DNA from: Bacteroidales bacterium
Lineage (GTDB): Bacteria > Bacteroidota > Bacteroidia > Bacteroidales > UBA932
Reading direction: 5' to 3'
Assembly: GCA_017546605.1 (NCBI GenBank)
Contig: JAFYSH010000018.1
Span: forward strand, 1 to 37,172
DNA length: 37,172 nucleotides
Below, piece after piece: positions 9,301 through 17,770 of this stretch. Made by a program: the position numbers and the translations under genes. The notes beneath the pieces are model-generated. The model was not told the origin of the DNA. It ran no database searches and worked only from the letters and a program-made list of their open reading frames with translations. Every line of letters starts with the position of its first letter. Within the stretch, counting starts at the first letter, position 1.

Positions 9301-9636
9301 TTGCACATATTCTTGTAATGCCCCCAACGCAGCAGTACGTTGTACCTTTTGGGACACATCATGTATTTTGGTTTTCACTCCCCTATTTTCCGATTGGGGA
9401 AAATAAAAGATCGCCCCCTCATCCATCAAATGATACAAGTCATTTGCCAAACCGGCTGCAGTTTCTTTTCCCGAACAAATCACCCAATGCACCCCTTCTT
9501 GAATCACAGAAGCCATAGCATAGGAACGAGCAGACGCCTGTAATCCTTTCCACAAAACCGGCAATCCTCCCTCCGATTCATTCAAATAACGCTGTATGAT
9601 TTCAGTGTTTTTTTTATCCAATATGGTTTTCAACAT
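6394..9636 (-). CDS. mfd: Transcription-repair coupling factor Mfd
   Basis: Mfd is an ATP-driven DNA translocase that removes stalled RNA polymerase from lesions and recruits UvrA. The 1080-residue length fits the family. In order, it has a UvrB-like N-terminal module (about 1-330), a CarD-like polymerase-interacting domain (about 410-480, FKYGDYVVHVNYGICRYTGI), a RecG-like helicase with Walker A GDVGFGKT and Walker B IIDEEQ, the NRVEDI and VESGIDIPN motifs, GRVGRSNKKAFCYL, and a C-terminal TRCF domain with LGSGFNIAMQDLDIRGMGNMLG. It opens a six-gene operon ending at ppiD and is divergent from ruvB across the AT-rich region. No clear TAnnTTTG element is visible in front of it. Confidence 0.97.
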   Translation of the reverse strand: MLKTILDKKNTEIIQRYLNESEGGLPVLWKGLQASARSYAMASVIQEGVHWVICSGKETAAGLANDLYHLMDEGAIFYFPQSENRGVKTKIHDVSQKVQRTAALGALQEYVQGKSRHPYLVIVTYPASMQELVPAMDQLSANVIRLEQGAVVGFENLKASLVSGGFQRCDFVSQPGEYAVRGGIIDLFSFGDEKACRIEFFGEEIESIKLIDVNTQRSIEDVKQVDVYPNLFGKEEEDAQGIAPLKLVVKDAVVWTEREELLKEVPEMETFRGGVVCFSSLYEGVSGKDRFGLILDYPTHPQPAFNKNFELLADNIKQHLEEGWKVTIFSESSRQIERLRTILATFSVYPDFEEYTIQGGFVDPQSQSCFYTDHQIFERYRRVRVKRTIERSERLTLEDFNSFKYGDYVVHVNYGICRYTGIVKSKVNGRVQEAVKLEFQDNGVLLVSVHNLHRISRYKSADGKPPKISKLGSSQWQKMKSQAKAKVKDMAAELIRLYAKRRLSEGFAFSGDTFLQHELESSFMYEDTPDQYKATQAVKEDMEQPYPMDRLICGDVGFGKTEVAIRAAFKAVADSKQVAVLVPTTILALQHYNTFRERLKEFPCEVEYVSRMKTAAQMRDVVDRLKKGQIDILIGTHRLLNKEIVFKDLGLLIIDEEQKFGVAAKEKLRQMKVAVDTLTLSATPIPRTLQFSLLGARDLSIINTPPPNRLPVQTEIIDFEEDLIREIIGYEVGRGGQVIYVHNRVEDILEVENILLRIVPDIKICVAHGQMDPKQMEQRVLDFIAGDYDLLLATTIVESGIDIPNVNTIIINQAHYFGLSDLHQLRGRVGRSNKKAFCYLIVPPSTILSDDALRRIKAIEAFSELGSGFNIAMQDLDIRGMGNMLGAEQSGYMAEMGYDTYQRILAEAFEEVRDELMPQEWRQKKDEEEVYLKDCSVETDLELFIPDEYVNVMAEKIRIYREMDAVSNEAELEKILESLRDRFGPVPEPVLQLAHVVRLRHVAKEKGFEKILLKNEQLTAYFVLDAQSRYYQSPLFLDLLQRLSEKDKNRYVLKEEKGKLCLTVDAVRTVKGAYNVICKL

Positions 9637-10028
9637 TTATACAGAATTCTTGTTTATAACCTATTAAAAACTGTTCAAAAAATCCTTGATAACTTTTAAT
9701 AACTATATTTTGGCAACCAAACTTCCTGTTTATGCAGATCAAGTTTCAATTTTCCAAAATTTCAGCCTGTAAGTTTTGGAAATTTTATCATCAGTTTTTC
9801 AACAGTCATTATTTCAACACAAAGTTATCAACTTTATTTAAAAAAATGTTTAAAACATTCTATTATATTAATAATTAAGCTATTATATTATTATCTTTTG
9901 TTAATAACTTGTTGATAAACTGTTTATATCTTAATATACAAGACTTATCTACAGTTTCAACAGACCATCATCATATATCTATATATTTATCTTAAAATAT
10001 ATTATTTTTGTGCTTGATTCGTTTGGTT
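9637..10028. other. AT-rich divergent intergenic region; candidate replication origin
   Basis: This is the only gene-free stretch above 300 bases. It holds DnaA-box-like 9-mers: TTATCTACA (9945-9953, one mismatch to TTATCCACA), TTATCAACA (complement of 9910-9918, one mismatch), TTATTAACA (complement of 9899-9907), TTATCAACT (9825-9833), and weaker matches at 9651-9659 and 9684-9692. A block at 9841-9900 is about 88% A+T and contains the direct repeat CTATTATATTA at 9860-9870 and 9880-9890 (20-bp period). A 9-bp inverted repeat lies at 9751-9759/9774-9782. Genes point away on both sides. A unique parS lies 15 kb to the right. An origin is an inference; the region also carries the ruvB promoter and presumably that of mfd. 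Confidence 0.4.
10003..10010 (+). promoter_or_regulatory. Putative -7 element for ruvB
   Basis: TATTTTTG matches the Bacteroidota TAnnTTTG -7 element exactly and ends 18 bases before the ruvB ATG. A -33 TTTG is not evident in the AT-rich sequence upstream. Confidence 0.5.
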
Positions 10029-11063
10029 ATGGAATGGGAAAAAGAAAATTTTGACCCGCGTCGAGCAGGTGCCTACAAAGATAGTGATTGGGACGGAAAA
10101 ATCCGCCCTCAGGGTTTCGATGATTTTAGCGGACAAGACAAGATTATTGAAAACCTGATGGTATTTGTCCGGGCTGCAAAAGGACGTGGAGAATCGTTGG
10201 ATCACGTTTTGTTACACGGTCCTCCAGGTCTTGGAAAAACTACGTTGGCTCACATCGTAGCTCGTGAAATGGGGGTTAATATGAAAATAACCTCCGGTCC
10301 AGTTTTGGATAAGCCGGGCGATTTGGCCGGTTTGTTGACAGGTTTGGAAGAAGGAGATGTACTTTTTATAGATGAGATTCACCGTTTGTCTCCGATTGTG
10401 GAGGAATACTTGTATTCAGCCATGGAGGATTACACGATCGATATCATGATAGATAAAGGTCCAGGAGCCAGATCGGTCCAAATTTCACTCAATCCCTTTA
10501 CCTTAATCGGTGCTACTACCCGGAGTGGTTTGCTTACTTCTCCTTTGCGTGCCCGTTTTGGAATACAAGCGCATTTGGAGTATTATGATACCCAAGTTTT
10601 GGAGAAAATCATTGCGCGTAGTGCTACCATCCTTCAGATCGGAATCGATACACAAGCAGCACACGAAATTGCTTGCCGAAGTCGTGGGACACCACGTATT
10701 GCCAATGCTTTGTTGCGTAGGGTCCGAGATTTTGCCCAAGTAAAAGGCAATGGGCACATTGACCTTCCCATCACCCAATATGCGTTGGAAGCCTTGAATA
10801 TTGATCGTCGGGGTTTGGATGCCGTTGACCACAAGATTCTTTCCACTATTATTCAAAAATTCAAAGGAGGTCCAGTAGGTGTGGGTACCATTGCTACTGC
10901 TGTTGGAGAAGATGTGGGTACCTTGGAAGAAGTCTATGAGCCTTTTTTGATCAAGGAAGGATTCTTACAGCGTACACCGCGGGGTCGTGAAGCTACTTCT
11001 TTGGCTTACGAACACCTGGGACTGGTACGCTTTAATGCTACCGATGCAGCAACCTTGTTTTAA
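10029..11063 (+). CDS. ruvB: Holliday junction branch-migration ATPase RuvB
   Basis: RuvB is the hexameric AAA+ motor that drives branch migration of Holliday junctions with RuvA. The 344-residue product has Walker A GPPGLGKT, Walker B DEIH, sensor GATTRSG, the PLRARFG arginine-finger segment, the [19 protein letters not shown] lid, and the C-terminal winged helix ([22 protein letters not shown]). I start it at the ATG at 10029 ([12 protein letters not shown]). The frame extends seven codons upstream but has no support, and the -7 element would fall inside that extension. Its partner ruvA is in this window at 27330-27917 on the other strand, so the pair is split here. The next gene begins 20 bases downstream. 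Confidence 0.96.
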   Translation: MEWEKENFDPRRAGAYKDSDWDGKIRPQGFDDFSGQDKIIENLMVFVRAAKGRGESLDHVLLHGPPGLGKTTLAHIVAREMGVNMKITSGPVLDKPGDLAGLLTGLEEGDVLFIDEIHRLSPIVEEYLYSAMEDYTIDIMIDKGPGARSVQISLNPFTLIGATTRSGLLTSPLRARFGIQAHLEYYDTQVLEKIIARSATILQIGIDTQAAHEIACRSRGTPRIANALLRRVRDFAQVKGNGHIDLPITQYALEALNIDRRGLDAVDHKILSTIIQKFKGGPVGVGTIATAVGEDVGTLEEVYEPFLIKEGFLQRTPRGREATSLAYEHLGLVRFNATDAATLF

Positions 11064-11083
11064 ATTTTATAAGAAATAACCAT

Positions 11084-12301
11084 ATGCGTAAATTGACTTT
11101 TAGTGTAACATTTCTATTCTTGGTATTCCTTGGATTTACAGCCCAATCTGTTGAAGCTTGTACATCAGCAATCATCACCGGAAAATTAACAGCAGATGGG
11201 CGTCCTATGTTGTTGAAACACCGTGATACCGGAGAATTAAACAACCGGGTAGAGAAGTTTACTGGAAAGAAGTACACGTTTATCGGTTTAGTGGATAGTC
11301 CGAGTACCGGTGGTTGTGTTTGGGCTGGAACCAATTCAGTGGGATTTTCCATTGTGAATACTGCTTCCTACAATTTAAAGGATGATGATGTCCAAGAAAT
11401 GGATAAGGAAGGTGAACTGATGTACAAAGCATTGGGTTCTTGTAAGACCCTCAAGGATTTTGAGCAATTTTTGGATAAGTATCCTCGTCCCATGCAAGTA
11501 GAAGCAAATTTCGGAGTCATCGATGCGCAAGGAGGTGCTGCCTATTATGAGGTCAACAATACTATCTGGAAAAAAATTGATGTAAACGATCCGAAGATTG
11601 CTCCTGAAGGTTTTTTAGCTGTGACTAATTTCTCCTATACGGGCCGTGCCAATGAAGGTATGGGTTACGTACGTTATCATACAGCTCACCAAGTACTGTT
11701 GGAACGTTCCGTATTGGGTAACATTACCCCTCATTGGGTTTTTTCAAACATCAGTCGTTCATTCAGACACTCTTTATTGGGTATTGATTTAAGAAAAGAC
11801 GGTGAACAAGTCGCTCCAAATGGATGGTTCATTGATCAGGATTTTATTCCCAGAAGAAGTACCTCGGCATCAGTTTTGATTCAAGGAGTTAAGCCTGGTG
11901 AAAATGCAGCTTTAACAACGATGTGGACTGTATTGGGATATCCTCCGGTTGCTCTAGCGCTTCCTTTGTTTGTGGATGGAACGTTGCCTGAAGGAGTGAT
12001 GAAAAATAGTCAAGGAAGATCGGACTATTGTGATTGGGCATTGTCGGCGAAAGAAAATGTCTTCCCTATTACCCGTGGTAATGGAAAGAAATATTTGAAT
12101 TTCAATGTACTATGGAATAACCAAGGAACCGGTTTCATGCAAAAAGTTGAAAGTAACGAGCAAATGATTCACCAATATTTTCAAGCAACCATGGAGCATT
12201 TCCGTCAGCAAGGAAAATTGGTGGAGGATGATTTGATGAACTATTACCAGGAGGCCCATTTTTTAATTCAACAAATGTATGGAACTACAACTCTTCACTG
12301 A
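11084..12301 (+). CDS. Secreted Ntn-hydrolase, C45-like acyltransferase/amidohydrolase family
   Basis: The 405-residue product has a signal peptide ending SVEA, immediately followed by Cys26 (CTSAIITGKL). In Ntn hydrolases of the acyl-CoA:6-aminopenicillanate acyltransferase (C45) and choloylglycine hydrolase groups, the N-terminal Cys is the nucleophile. Here signal-peptide cleavage would expose it directly, without autoproteolysis. Supporting residues are the HRDTGE segment (Arg47-Asp48), the AGTNSVGFSIVNTASYN segment and ANFGVIDAQGGAAYYEV. It is probably a periplasmic amidase or acyltransferase; the substrate (bile-acid amides, N-acyl amino acids or others) cannot be read from sequence. 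A lipoprotein alternative is weak because VEAC is a poor lipobox. It lies 20 bases after ruvB, and its end overlaps the next gene by 23 bases. Confidence 0.75.
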   Translation: MRKLTFSVTFLFLVFLGFTAQSVEACTSAIITGKLTADGRPMLLKHRDTGELNNRVEKFTGKKYTFIGLVDSPSTGGCVWAGTNSVGFSIVNTASYNLKDDDVQEMDKEGELMYKALGSCKTLKDFEQFLDKYPRPMQVEANFGVIDAQGGAAYYEVNNTIWKKIDVNDPKIAPEGFLAVTNFSYTGRANEGMGYVRYHTAHQVLLERSVLGNITPHWVFSNISRSFRHSLLGIDLRKDGEQVAPNGWFIDQDFIPRRSTSASVLIQGVKPGENAALTTMWTVLGYPPVALALPLFVDGTLPEGVMKNSQGRSDYCDWALSAKENVFPITRGNGKKYLNFNVLWNNQGTGFMQKVESNEQMIHQYFQATMEHFRQQGKLVEDDLMNYYQEAHFLIQQMYGTTTLH

Positions 12302-13532
12302 TACCTATCCTTATGGTTATGGGGAGCCATTCTTGGATGATGAACTACCCGTATTGGCCCGTAATTTTACGAAGATTGTCATTCATCCCCTACACGCTCC
12401 CGAAGGTCCAGTACGTTCCTTGCCTCCAGGAGTTTATTTGGCAGATCCACTTTTGTCTTTCTCGCCAGATAATCGCAAACAATTGATTTTACACGGGGTC
12501 TTTAACCGGGCACCTTTGTCTTTATGGGAATATTTTCGTTGTTCAGCTTTTACCTCAAAATCCAAAACCAAGGTTTTCTTGAGTTATTGGTTGTTGAAAC
12601 GAAGTTTATGGAAGGCAGCTCGAGAATTTGTAGAATCCACGGATAAAGAACAGGAAATCTGTTATTTTTATTGGGGAGATAAAACTGTGCAACTGTGGCC
12701 GGCCATTAAGCGCTGGGCACCTAATTATCATGGTATTGTACGTTTGCATGGTTCTGATTTGTACGAAGAAGTAAAAGGTCTGTTACCTTATCGGAAAGAG
12801 TACCTGTCTGCCATTGATTTGCTGATGACCGTATCAAAAACAGGTGCTTCTTACCTAAAGTCCCACTATCCCTATCTGAACCCAGACAAAATAAAAACCT
12901 TTCCTTTGGGTTTTTCCAATGATGTGCCTTACACTAATAAAATGAACCAGGAGGGCATCTTTGAAATTGTCAGTTGTTCCAATGTAATTCCATTGAAACG
13001 GGTGGATTTAATTGCCAAGGCATTGAATGAAATTCAAATCAATACTTTGACAAAAGGAAAATTCAAGAAAATAAGATGGACTCATTTTGGTAACGGTTCC
13101 AAGATGCATGAATTGCAGAAAGTAATCCTCATGTTGGATGATTCTGATTTGGAGGTAGTTTTAGCAGGAAGAAGAGATCGTTCTGAAATTCTAGACTACT
13201 ACACCCATCATCCGGTAGATTTATTCTTGAATGTAAGTTCCAGTGAAGGGATCCCTGTTTCCATCATGGAAGCGATGTCTTTCGGTATTCCCATCCTTGC
13301 AACAGCAGTAGGTGGAACGGCAGAATTGGTAACGCCAGCATGTGGAAAAACCATACCCCCTCAAATCACCAAGGATGATTTGAAAGGGTATATCGAAGCG
13401 TTTATTTTGTTGAGTTTTGAAGAGCGCAGTGCACTTTCAAAAGGTGCTTATCATGAATGGAAAAGCCATTGGGATGCTGAAACCAATAGCAAAGCATTCA
13501 CAGATTATTTGCACTCTATTTTCAAGTTCTGA
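12279..13532 (+). CDS. GT4-family glycosyltransferase
   Basis: The 417-residue product has the two Rossmann halves of a GT-B glycosyltransferase. The N-terminal half (ELQLFTDTYPYGYGEPFLDDEL) includes the acceptor site. The C-terminal half has ISCSN-type strand FEIVSCSNVIPLKRVDLI at about 220-240 and the donor-site E-x7-E signature in SSSEGIPVSIMEAMSFG, then GIPILATAVGGTAELV. No membrane segment or signal is visible, so it is likely cytoplasmic and transfers a sugar from a nucleotide donor to a lipid or polysaccharide acceptor that cannot be named. It starts inside the end of the Ntn-hydrolase gene (23-base overlap), implying translational coupling. Its last 28 bases overlap the convergent hexosaminidase gene. 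Confidence 0.85.
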   Translation: MELQLFTDTYPYGYGEPFLDDELPVLARNFTKIVIHPLHAPEGPVRSLPPGVYLADPLLSFSPDNRKQLILHGVFNRAPLSLWEYFRCSAFTSKSKTKVFLSYWLLKRSLWKAAREFVESTDKEQEICYFYWGDKTVQLWPAIKRWAPNYHGIVRLHGSDLYEEVKGLLPYRKEYLSAIDLLMTVSKTGASYLKSHYPYLNPDKIKTFPLGFSNDVPYTNKMNQEGIFEIVSCSNVIPLKRVDLIAKALNEIQINTLTKGKFKKIRWTHFGNGSKMHELQKVILMLDDSDLEVVLAGRRDRSEILDYYTHHPVDLFLNVSSSEGIPVSIMEAMSFGIPILATAVGGTAELVTPACGKTIPPQITKDDLKGYIEAFILLSFEERSALSKGAYHEWKSHWDAETNSKAFTDYLHSIFKF

Positions 13533-15733
13533 AACTCAGCCATGTACCAGTCGTTGATATCAGTTATGACAATGCGTACTGATTTTACGGCTTTTTCAGG
13601 CAGGAACGAAACCTGGTTGTATTCGAATTCTCCTGCTTTTTCATAATGGGTACCATCGGTTGAGTATTCGACATAGCCGTTAGAGACACCGTAAAAACTA
13701 ATGCCCGGTCTTCCAGTTTCTACCGTAATCCTTTTACAGGTAACAGGTTCTTCGAAGTGATAGATCAAATAATCACCTGCTTGAATGGGACGATCGGTTC
13801 GAGCTACTTTTTTGTAATCATAACAAGTCAATGTGGCTTCTAATTCCTGTGCTTTGCGGAATGTCATATTTGTCTCAATGGTTGTTTTGGGTTGTAGGTA
13901 GTGGTACAAATCAATGTTGGATGCACCCACTGAGATACTACTCAACTCATCACCAAAGAAGGTTGCAAAACGATAGTTTTCAGGTTGTTCTGTTGCGATA
14001 GTTGCCCGATAAACCGGTGAAGCAGCCGTCGGTTGGCTACCATCGGTGGTGTAACGGATAACCGAACTGTTGTGGGGCGGTTTTACCCATAGAATACCAT
14101 CTTCGTACAATACTTCAGGCGGAGCTACCCGAAACGCAATTCCCATGTGATACAATCGTGCAAAGTGTGCTTGGTACATCCGTTCTTCAAAGTTGTCATA
14201 ATCTTTGAGTTGTGCCGGCGTCCAGCCTACTTCTGCCAAAGCGCAGGTTCTGGGGAAGAGTTGGTGCTCGATAAAGCGTGCAGGATATCCCAAGAGTTCA
14301 CTCCACATACCTGCTTGTACCCCCATAATCTGTCCTTTAGCAGCAAAGTCCGGGAATAGGGATTCGGGATCGAACGAATAGGCTTTTTCCAGTGGAATGA
14401 TACCTGCCCAATTGTGTCCTCGTTCCGCAACAGAGTACTTCATATCAAAGTAATTGTACTCGCACATTTGCATCACAGCTTTATAGCCTTTATCCAAACA
14501 CTTTTGTACTTCTTTCACTCCGTGCCAAGCCGTAAAAATAGTTTCCGGACGGTGTTGGTCCCCTTCGGTAATTTCTTCCCAGCCGGCCATGGTTTTTCCG
14601 TATTTTTTTAGGATATTTTCCATTCGACTTGCGAACTCATTCAGTAGCAATCTACTGTTTTCCAATCCTTTTTCTTTCAGTAATTGTTGGCAATGAGGAC
14701 AGTTGTTCCAAGAGGTAAGATCCACCTCATCCCCACCAATATGAATGTACTGGCTCGGGAATAAGTTGGCTACTTCTTTGATGATGTTCTCCAGAATTTT
14801 GTAGTTCTTCTCATTGCCGACGCAGACTACGTTGTTGGTTTCTCCATTGATGCTGATGTAGGCTTTATCAGACTCACAGACCATTTGGGGCATAGAACCT
14901 ACCAGCGAACGGCTGTGTCCGGGTAAATCAATTTCAGGAATGATCTCGATGTTTCTTTCAGCAGCATAACGGATTACTTCTTTAATTTCCCGTTGGGTAT
15001 AATAACCGCCATAACGGCCGTTACCTTGATGATAGGCAGGTGGAGTGACTTCTCCTACTCCTCTCCAAGCTCCCTTTTCAGTCAATTGGGGATACTTTTT
15101 GATTTCAATACGCCAACCATTGTCATCGGTTAGATGCCAGTGCATTCGGTTGAGTTTATGCGCTGCCATCCAGTTTAAGATTTCTTTAACCTGGTCTGCG
15201 GTGTAAAATGTTCTGGAAACATCCAGCATCAATCCTCGGTAAGCATAACGGGGTTGGTCTGTAATGGTTACACAATCCAATGCATATTCTCTTAATTCCA
15301 GATCTTGTGCGCCATAGATAGCGGGCGGAAGCATTTGCAATAGGGTTTGCACGGCATAAAACATACCTGCCTGGTCGCCGGCGGTGAGTCGGATTTGGTT
15401 CGGAGTAATTTCCAGACGATAGGATTCAGGTTCCATACCTGCTTCGTGGAAAAAGAAAACTCCTTCTAGGGAAAGATCTTGCTTGGTTACTACTTTACGA
15501 GGAGCAACCACTTCAAATACAAAGAGTTTTTCCCAGCCCTTTTCCACCAGCCAGTTCATTTGATTTTCATAATCCAAAGAAGTCAGGTAGCTGTTAAAGC
15601 CCTTTTTCAGGATAAATTGTCCCGCTTGGGGTTCTACTTGAACGGGTTGAGGTATCAGGTTTTTCCAAGTTTCGGCATAAAGCGTGTTGCACAGGAGAAA
15701 AAGGCTTGTAAAAAGCGAAAATAAATACTTCAT
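13505..15733 (-). CDS. Secreted GH20 beta-N-acetylhexosaminidase
   Basis: I start this at the ATG at 15733 (KYLFSLFTSLFLLCNTLYA signal peptide), giving 742 residues; the open frame continues upstream but past its own promoter. Residues 22-160 form the N-terminal GH20b domain. The catalytic TIM barrel follows, with HWHLTDDNGWRIEI (198-211), EIDLPGHS (267-274) and the catalytic Asp335-Glu336 pair in HIGGDEVD. The C-terminus carries a chitobiase-type segment (RYTTDGSQPTAASPVY) and a discoidin-like beta domain. These enzymes remove terminal beta-GlcNAc or GalNAc from glycans such as mucin, N-glycans or chitin oligomers, in the periplasm or at the surface. No SusC/SusD pair is nearby, so it is not part of an evident polysaccharide locus. 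Confidence 0.93.
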   Translation of the reverse strand: MKYLFSLFTSLFLLCNTLYAETWKNLIPQPVQVEPQAGQFILKKGFNSYLTSLDYENQMNWLVEKGWEKLFVFEVVAPRKVVTKQDLSLEGVFFFHEAGMEPESYRLEITPNQIRLTAGDQAGMFYAVQTLLQMLPPAIYGAQDLELREYALDCVTITDQPRYAYRGLMLDVSRTFYTADQVKEILNWMAAHKLNRMHWHLTDDNGWRIEIKKYPQLTEKGAWRGVGEVTPPAYHQGNGRYGGYYTQREIKEVIRYAAERNIEIIPEIDLPGHSRSLVGSMPQMVCESDKAYISINGETNNVVCVGNEKNYKILENIIKEVANLFPSQYIHIGGDEVDLTSWNNCPHCQQLLKEKGLENSRLLLNEFASRMENILKKYGKTMAGWEEITEGDQHRPETIFTAWHGVKEVQKCLDKGYKAVMQMCEYNYFDMKYSVAERGHNWAGIIPLEKAYSFDPESLFPDFAAKGQIMGVQAGMWSELLGYPARFIEHQLFPRTCALAEVGWTPAQLKDYDNFEERMYQAHFARLYHMGIAFRVAPPEVLYEDGILWVKPPHNSSVIRYTTDGSQPTAASPVYRATIATEQPENYRFATFFGDELSSISVGASNIDLYHYLQPKTTIETNMTFRKAQELEATLTCYDYKKVARTDRPIQAGDYLIYHFEEPVTCKRITVETGRPGISFYGVSNGYVEYSTDGTHYEKAGEFEYNQVSFLPEKAVKSVRIVITDINDWYMAEFQNLKIECK

Positions 15734-15761
15734 TTTTATCCCTTTTGTTTGTTTTATTTTG

Positions 15762-15769
15762 TATTTTTG
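15762..15769 (+). promoter_or_regulatory. Putative -7 element for frdA
   Basis: TATTTTTG matches TAnnTTTG and ends 42 bases before the frdA ATG. TTTG motifs upstream (15744-15751) are closer than the usual spacing. It lies next to the opposing hexosaminidase -7 element. Confidence 0.45.
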
Positions 15770-15772
15770 CCC

Positions 15773-15802
15773 CAAAGATAGCACAGACAATATTTTTTCA
15801 AA
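15773..15802 (-). promoter_or_regulatory. Putative promoter of the hexosaminidase gene
   Basis: On the minus strand, TTTG (complement of 15799-15802) is followed after 18 bases by TATCTTTG (complement of 15773-15780). This is a good match to the Bacteroidota -33/-7 promoter. Transcription would start near 15766, about 33 bases before the ATG. It sits almost against the frdA start codon. Confidence 0.55.
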
Positions 15803-15811
15803 AAAAATAGT

Positions 15812-17758
15812 ATGGATCAAAAATTAGTATCGAAAATTCCACAAGGTCCTTTAGCAGACAAGTGGACGGAGCACAAGGCTCATATTCGCGTAGTTAGCCC
15901 TGCCAACAAGCGCAAGCTTGAGATCATTGTGATCGGGACTGGATTGGGTGGCGCATCTGCAGCTGCCGCTCTTGGAGAATTGGGTTACAATGTCAAAATC
16001 TTCTGCATCAGCGACTCACCTCGTCGTGCGCACTCTATTGCTGCTCAAGGGGGTATCAACGCTGCAAAGAACTACCAAAACGACAACGACTCAATTTACC
16101 GTCTCTTCTATGATACCATCAAGGGAGGGGACTACAGAAGTCGTGAGGCGAACGTTTATCGCTTGGCCGAAGTCAGCAATTTGATCATCGACCAATGTGT
16201 GGCTCAAGGTGTTCCTTTTGCTCGCGATTACGGTGGATTGCTGGACAACCGTTCTTTCGGGGGTGCGCAAGTTAGTCGTACCTTCTATGCTCGCGGTCAA
16301 ACCGGACAACAATTGCTCCTCGGTGCTTACGCTTCTTTGAACCGTCAAATTGCAAAAGGTTCTGTGAAATCTTACCCTCGTCATGAAATGTTGGATTTGG
16401 TCATGATCGACGGAGAAGCGAAAGGTATTATTGCCCGTAACTTGGTTACTGGTGAATTGGAACGCCACGGTGCTCACGCAGTTGTAATTGCTTCAGGTGG
16501 ATATGGTAACGTATTCTTCTTGTCTACCAATGCAATGAATAGTAACGGTTCAGCTGCTTGGCAATGCTACAAGAAAGGAGCATTCTTCGGCAACCCTTGC
16601 TTTGCTCAAATTCACCCGACTTGTATCCCGGTACACGGTGACCAACAATCCAAATTGACCTTGATGTCTGAATCATTGCGTAATGACGGACGTATCTGGG
16701 TTCCGAAAAAGAAAGAAGACGTAGAAAGACTCCGTACCCGCAAAGTAAAAGCATCTCAAATTCCGGAAGAAGATCGCGACTACTACTTGGAACGTCGTTA
16801 CCCTGCATTCGGTAACTTGGTACCTCGTGACGTGGCTTCTCGCGCAGCAAAAGAACGTTGCGATGCTGGATTCGGTGTGAACGAAACTGGTTTGGCAGTA
16901 TTCCTTGATTTCTCAACCGCTATCCAACGTTTGGGTCGTGATGTAATCGAACAACGTTATGGAAACCTCTTCCAAATGTATGAAAAGATTACCGATGTGA
17001 ATCCGTACGAAGAACCGATGATGATTTATCCGGCTATCCACTACACCATGGGTGGTCTTTGGGTTGACTACAACTTGCAAACAACTGTACCTGGTTTGTA
17101 TGCAATCGGTGAAGCCAACTTCTCAGATCATGGTGGAAACCGCTTGGGTGCTTCTGCTTTGATGCAAGGTTTGGCGGATGGTTACTTCATCCTCCCCTAC
17201 ACCATTGGAGATTACCTTGCAGGAAAAATTCAAGTTCCTAAGACTGATATTAACCACCCGGCATTTGCTGAAGCAGAAAAATCAATCCAAGAAAAGATTG
17301 AAAAACTGTTGGCAGTGAAAGGTACCCAACCCGTTGACTATTACCACAAGAAATTGGGTCAATTGATGTGGAACAAAGTGGGTATGGCCCGCGAAAAAGC
17401 TGGTTTGGAATCTGCTATCGAAGAAATTCAAGTGTTGAAGAAAGAGTTCTGGAAAGACGTTTATGTTCCTGGAACCAATGCAGAATTCAACACCGAATTG
17501 GAAAAAGCAATCCGTTTGGCAGACTACTTCGAAATCGGTGAATTGATGGCACGCGACGCATTGAACAGAAATGAGTCTTGTGGTGGTCACTTCCGCGTTG
17601 AAATGCAAACCGAAGAAGGTGAAACCAAACGCGATGATGAAAACTACATGTATGTAAGTGCTTGGGAATACAAAGGAGAAAATCAAGTGCCCGAATTGCA
17701 CAAAGAACCGCTTAATTTTGAATTTGTACAGGTAGCAACCCGTAACTATAAAGACTAA
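15812..17758 (+). CDS. frdA: Fumarate reductase/succinate dehydrogenase flavoprotein subunit
   Basis: FrdA holds FAD and interconverts fumarate and succinate. The 648-residue product shows the FAD dinucleotide fold [18 protein letters not shown] (about 43-60), the flavin-linking His in [41 protein letters not shown], the active-site region [16 protein letters not shown] and [35 protein letters not shown]. The sequence and length are the Bacteroidota/epsilonproteobacterial type, known as the fermentative fumarate reductase in Bacteroides. frdB follows after 12 bases. The cytochrome b subunit gene, normally directly upstream in Bacteroides, is absent: only a 78-base promoter region separates frdA from the divergent hexosaminidase gene. 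Codon use suggests high expression. Confidence 0.96.
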   Translation: MDQKLVSKIPQGPLADKWTEHKAHIRVVSPANKRKLEIIVIGTGLGGASAAAALGELGYNVKIFCISDSPRRAHSIAAQGGINAAKNYQNDNDSIYRLFYDTIKGGDYRSREANVYRLAEVSNLIIDQCVAQGVPFARDYGGLLDNRSFGGAQVSRTFYARGQTGQQLLLGAYASLNRQIAKGSVKSYPRHEMLDLVMIDGEAKGIIARNLVTGELERHGAHAVVIASGGYGNVFFLSTNAMNSNGSAAWQCYKKGAFFGNPCFAQIHPTCIPVHGDQQSKLTLMSESLRNDGRIWVPKKKEDVERLRTRKVKASQIPEEDRDYYLERRYPAFGNLVPRDVASRAAKERCDAGFGVNETGLAVFLDFSTAIQRLGRDVIEQRYGNLFQMYEKITDVNPYEEPMMIYPAIHYTMGGLWVDYNLQTTVPGLYAIGEANFSDHGGNRLGASALMQGLADGYFILPYTIGDYLAGKIQVPKTDINHPAFAEAEKSIQEKIEKLLAVKGTQPVDYYHKKLGQLMWNKVGMAREKAGLESAIEEIQVLKKEFWKDVYVPGTNAEFNTELEKAIRLADYFEIGELMARDALNRNESCGGHFRVEMQTEEGETKRDDENYMYVSAWEYKGENQVPELHKEPLNFEFVQVATRNYKD

Positions 17759-17770
17759 AGGATTTTCATT

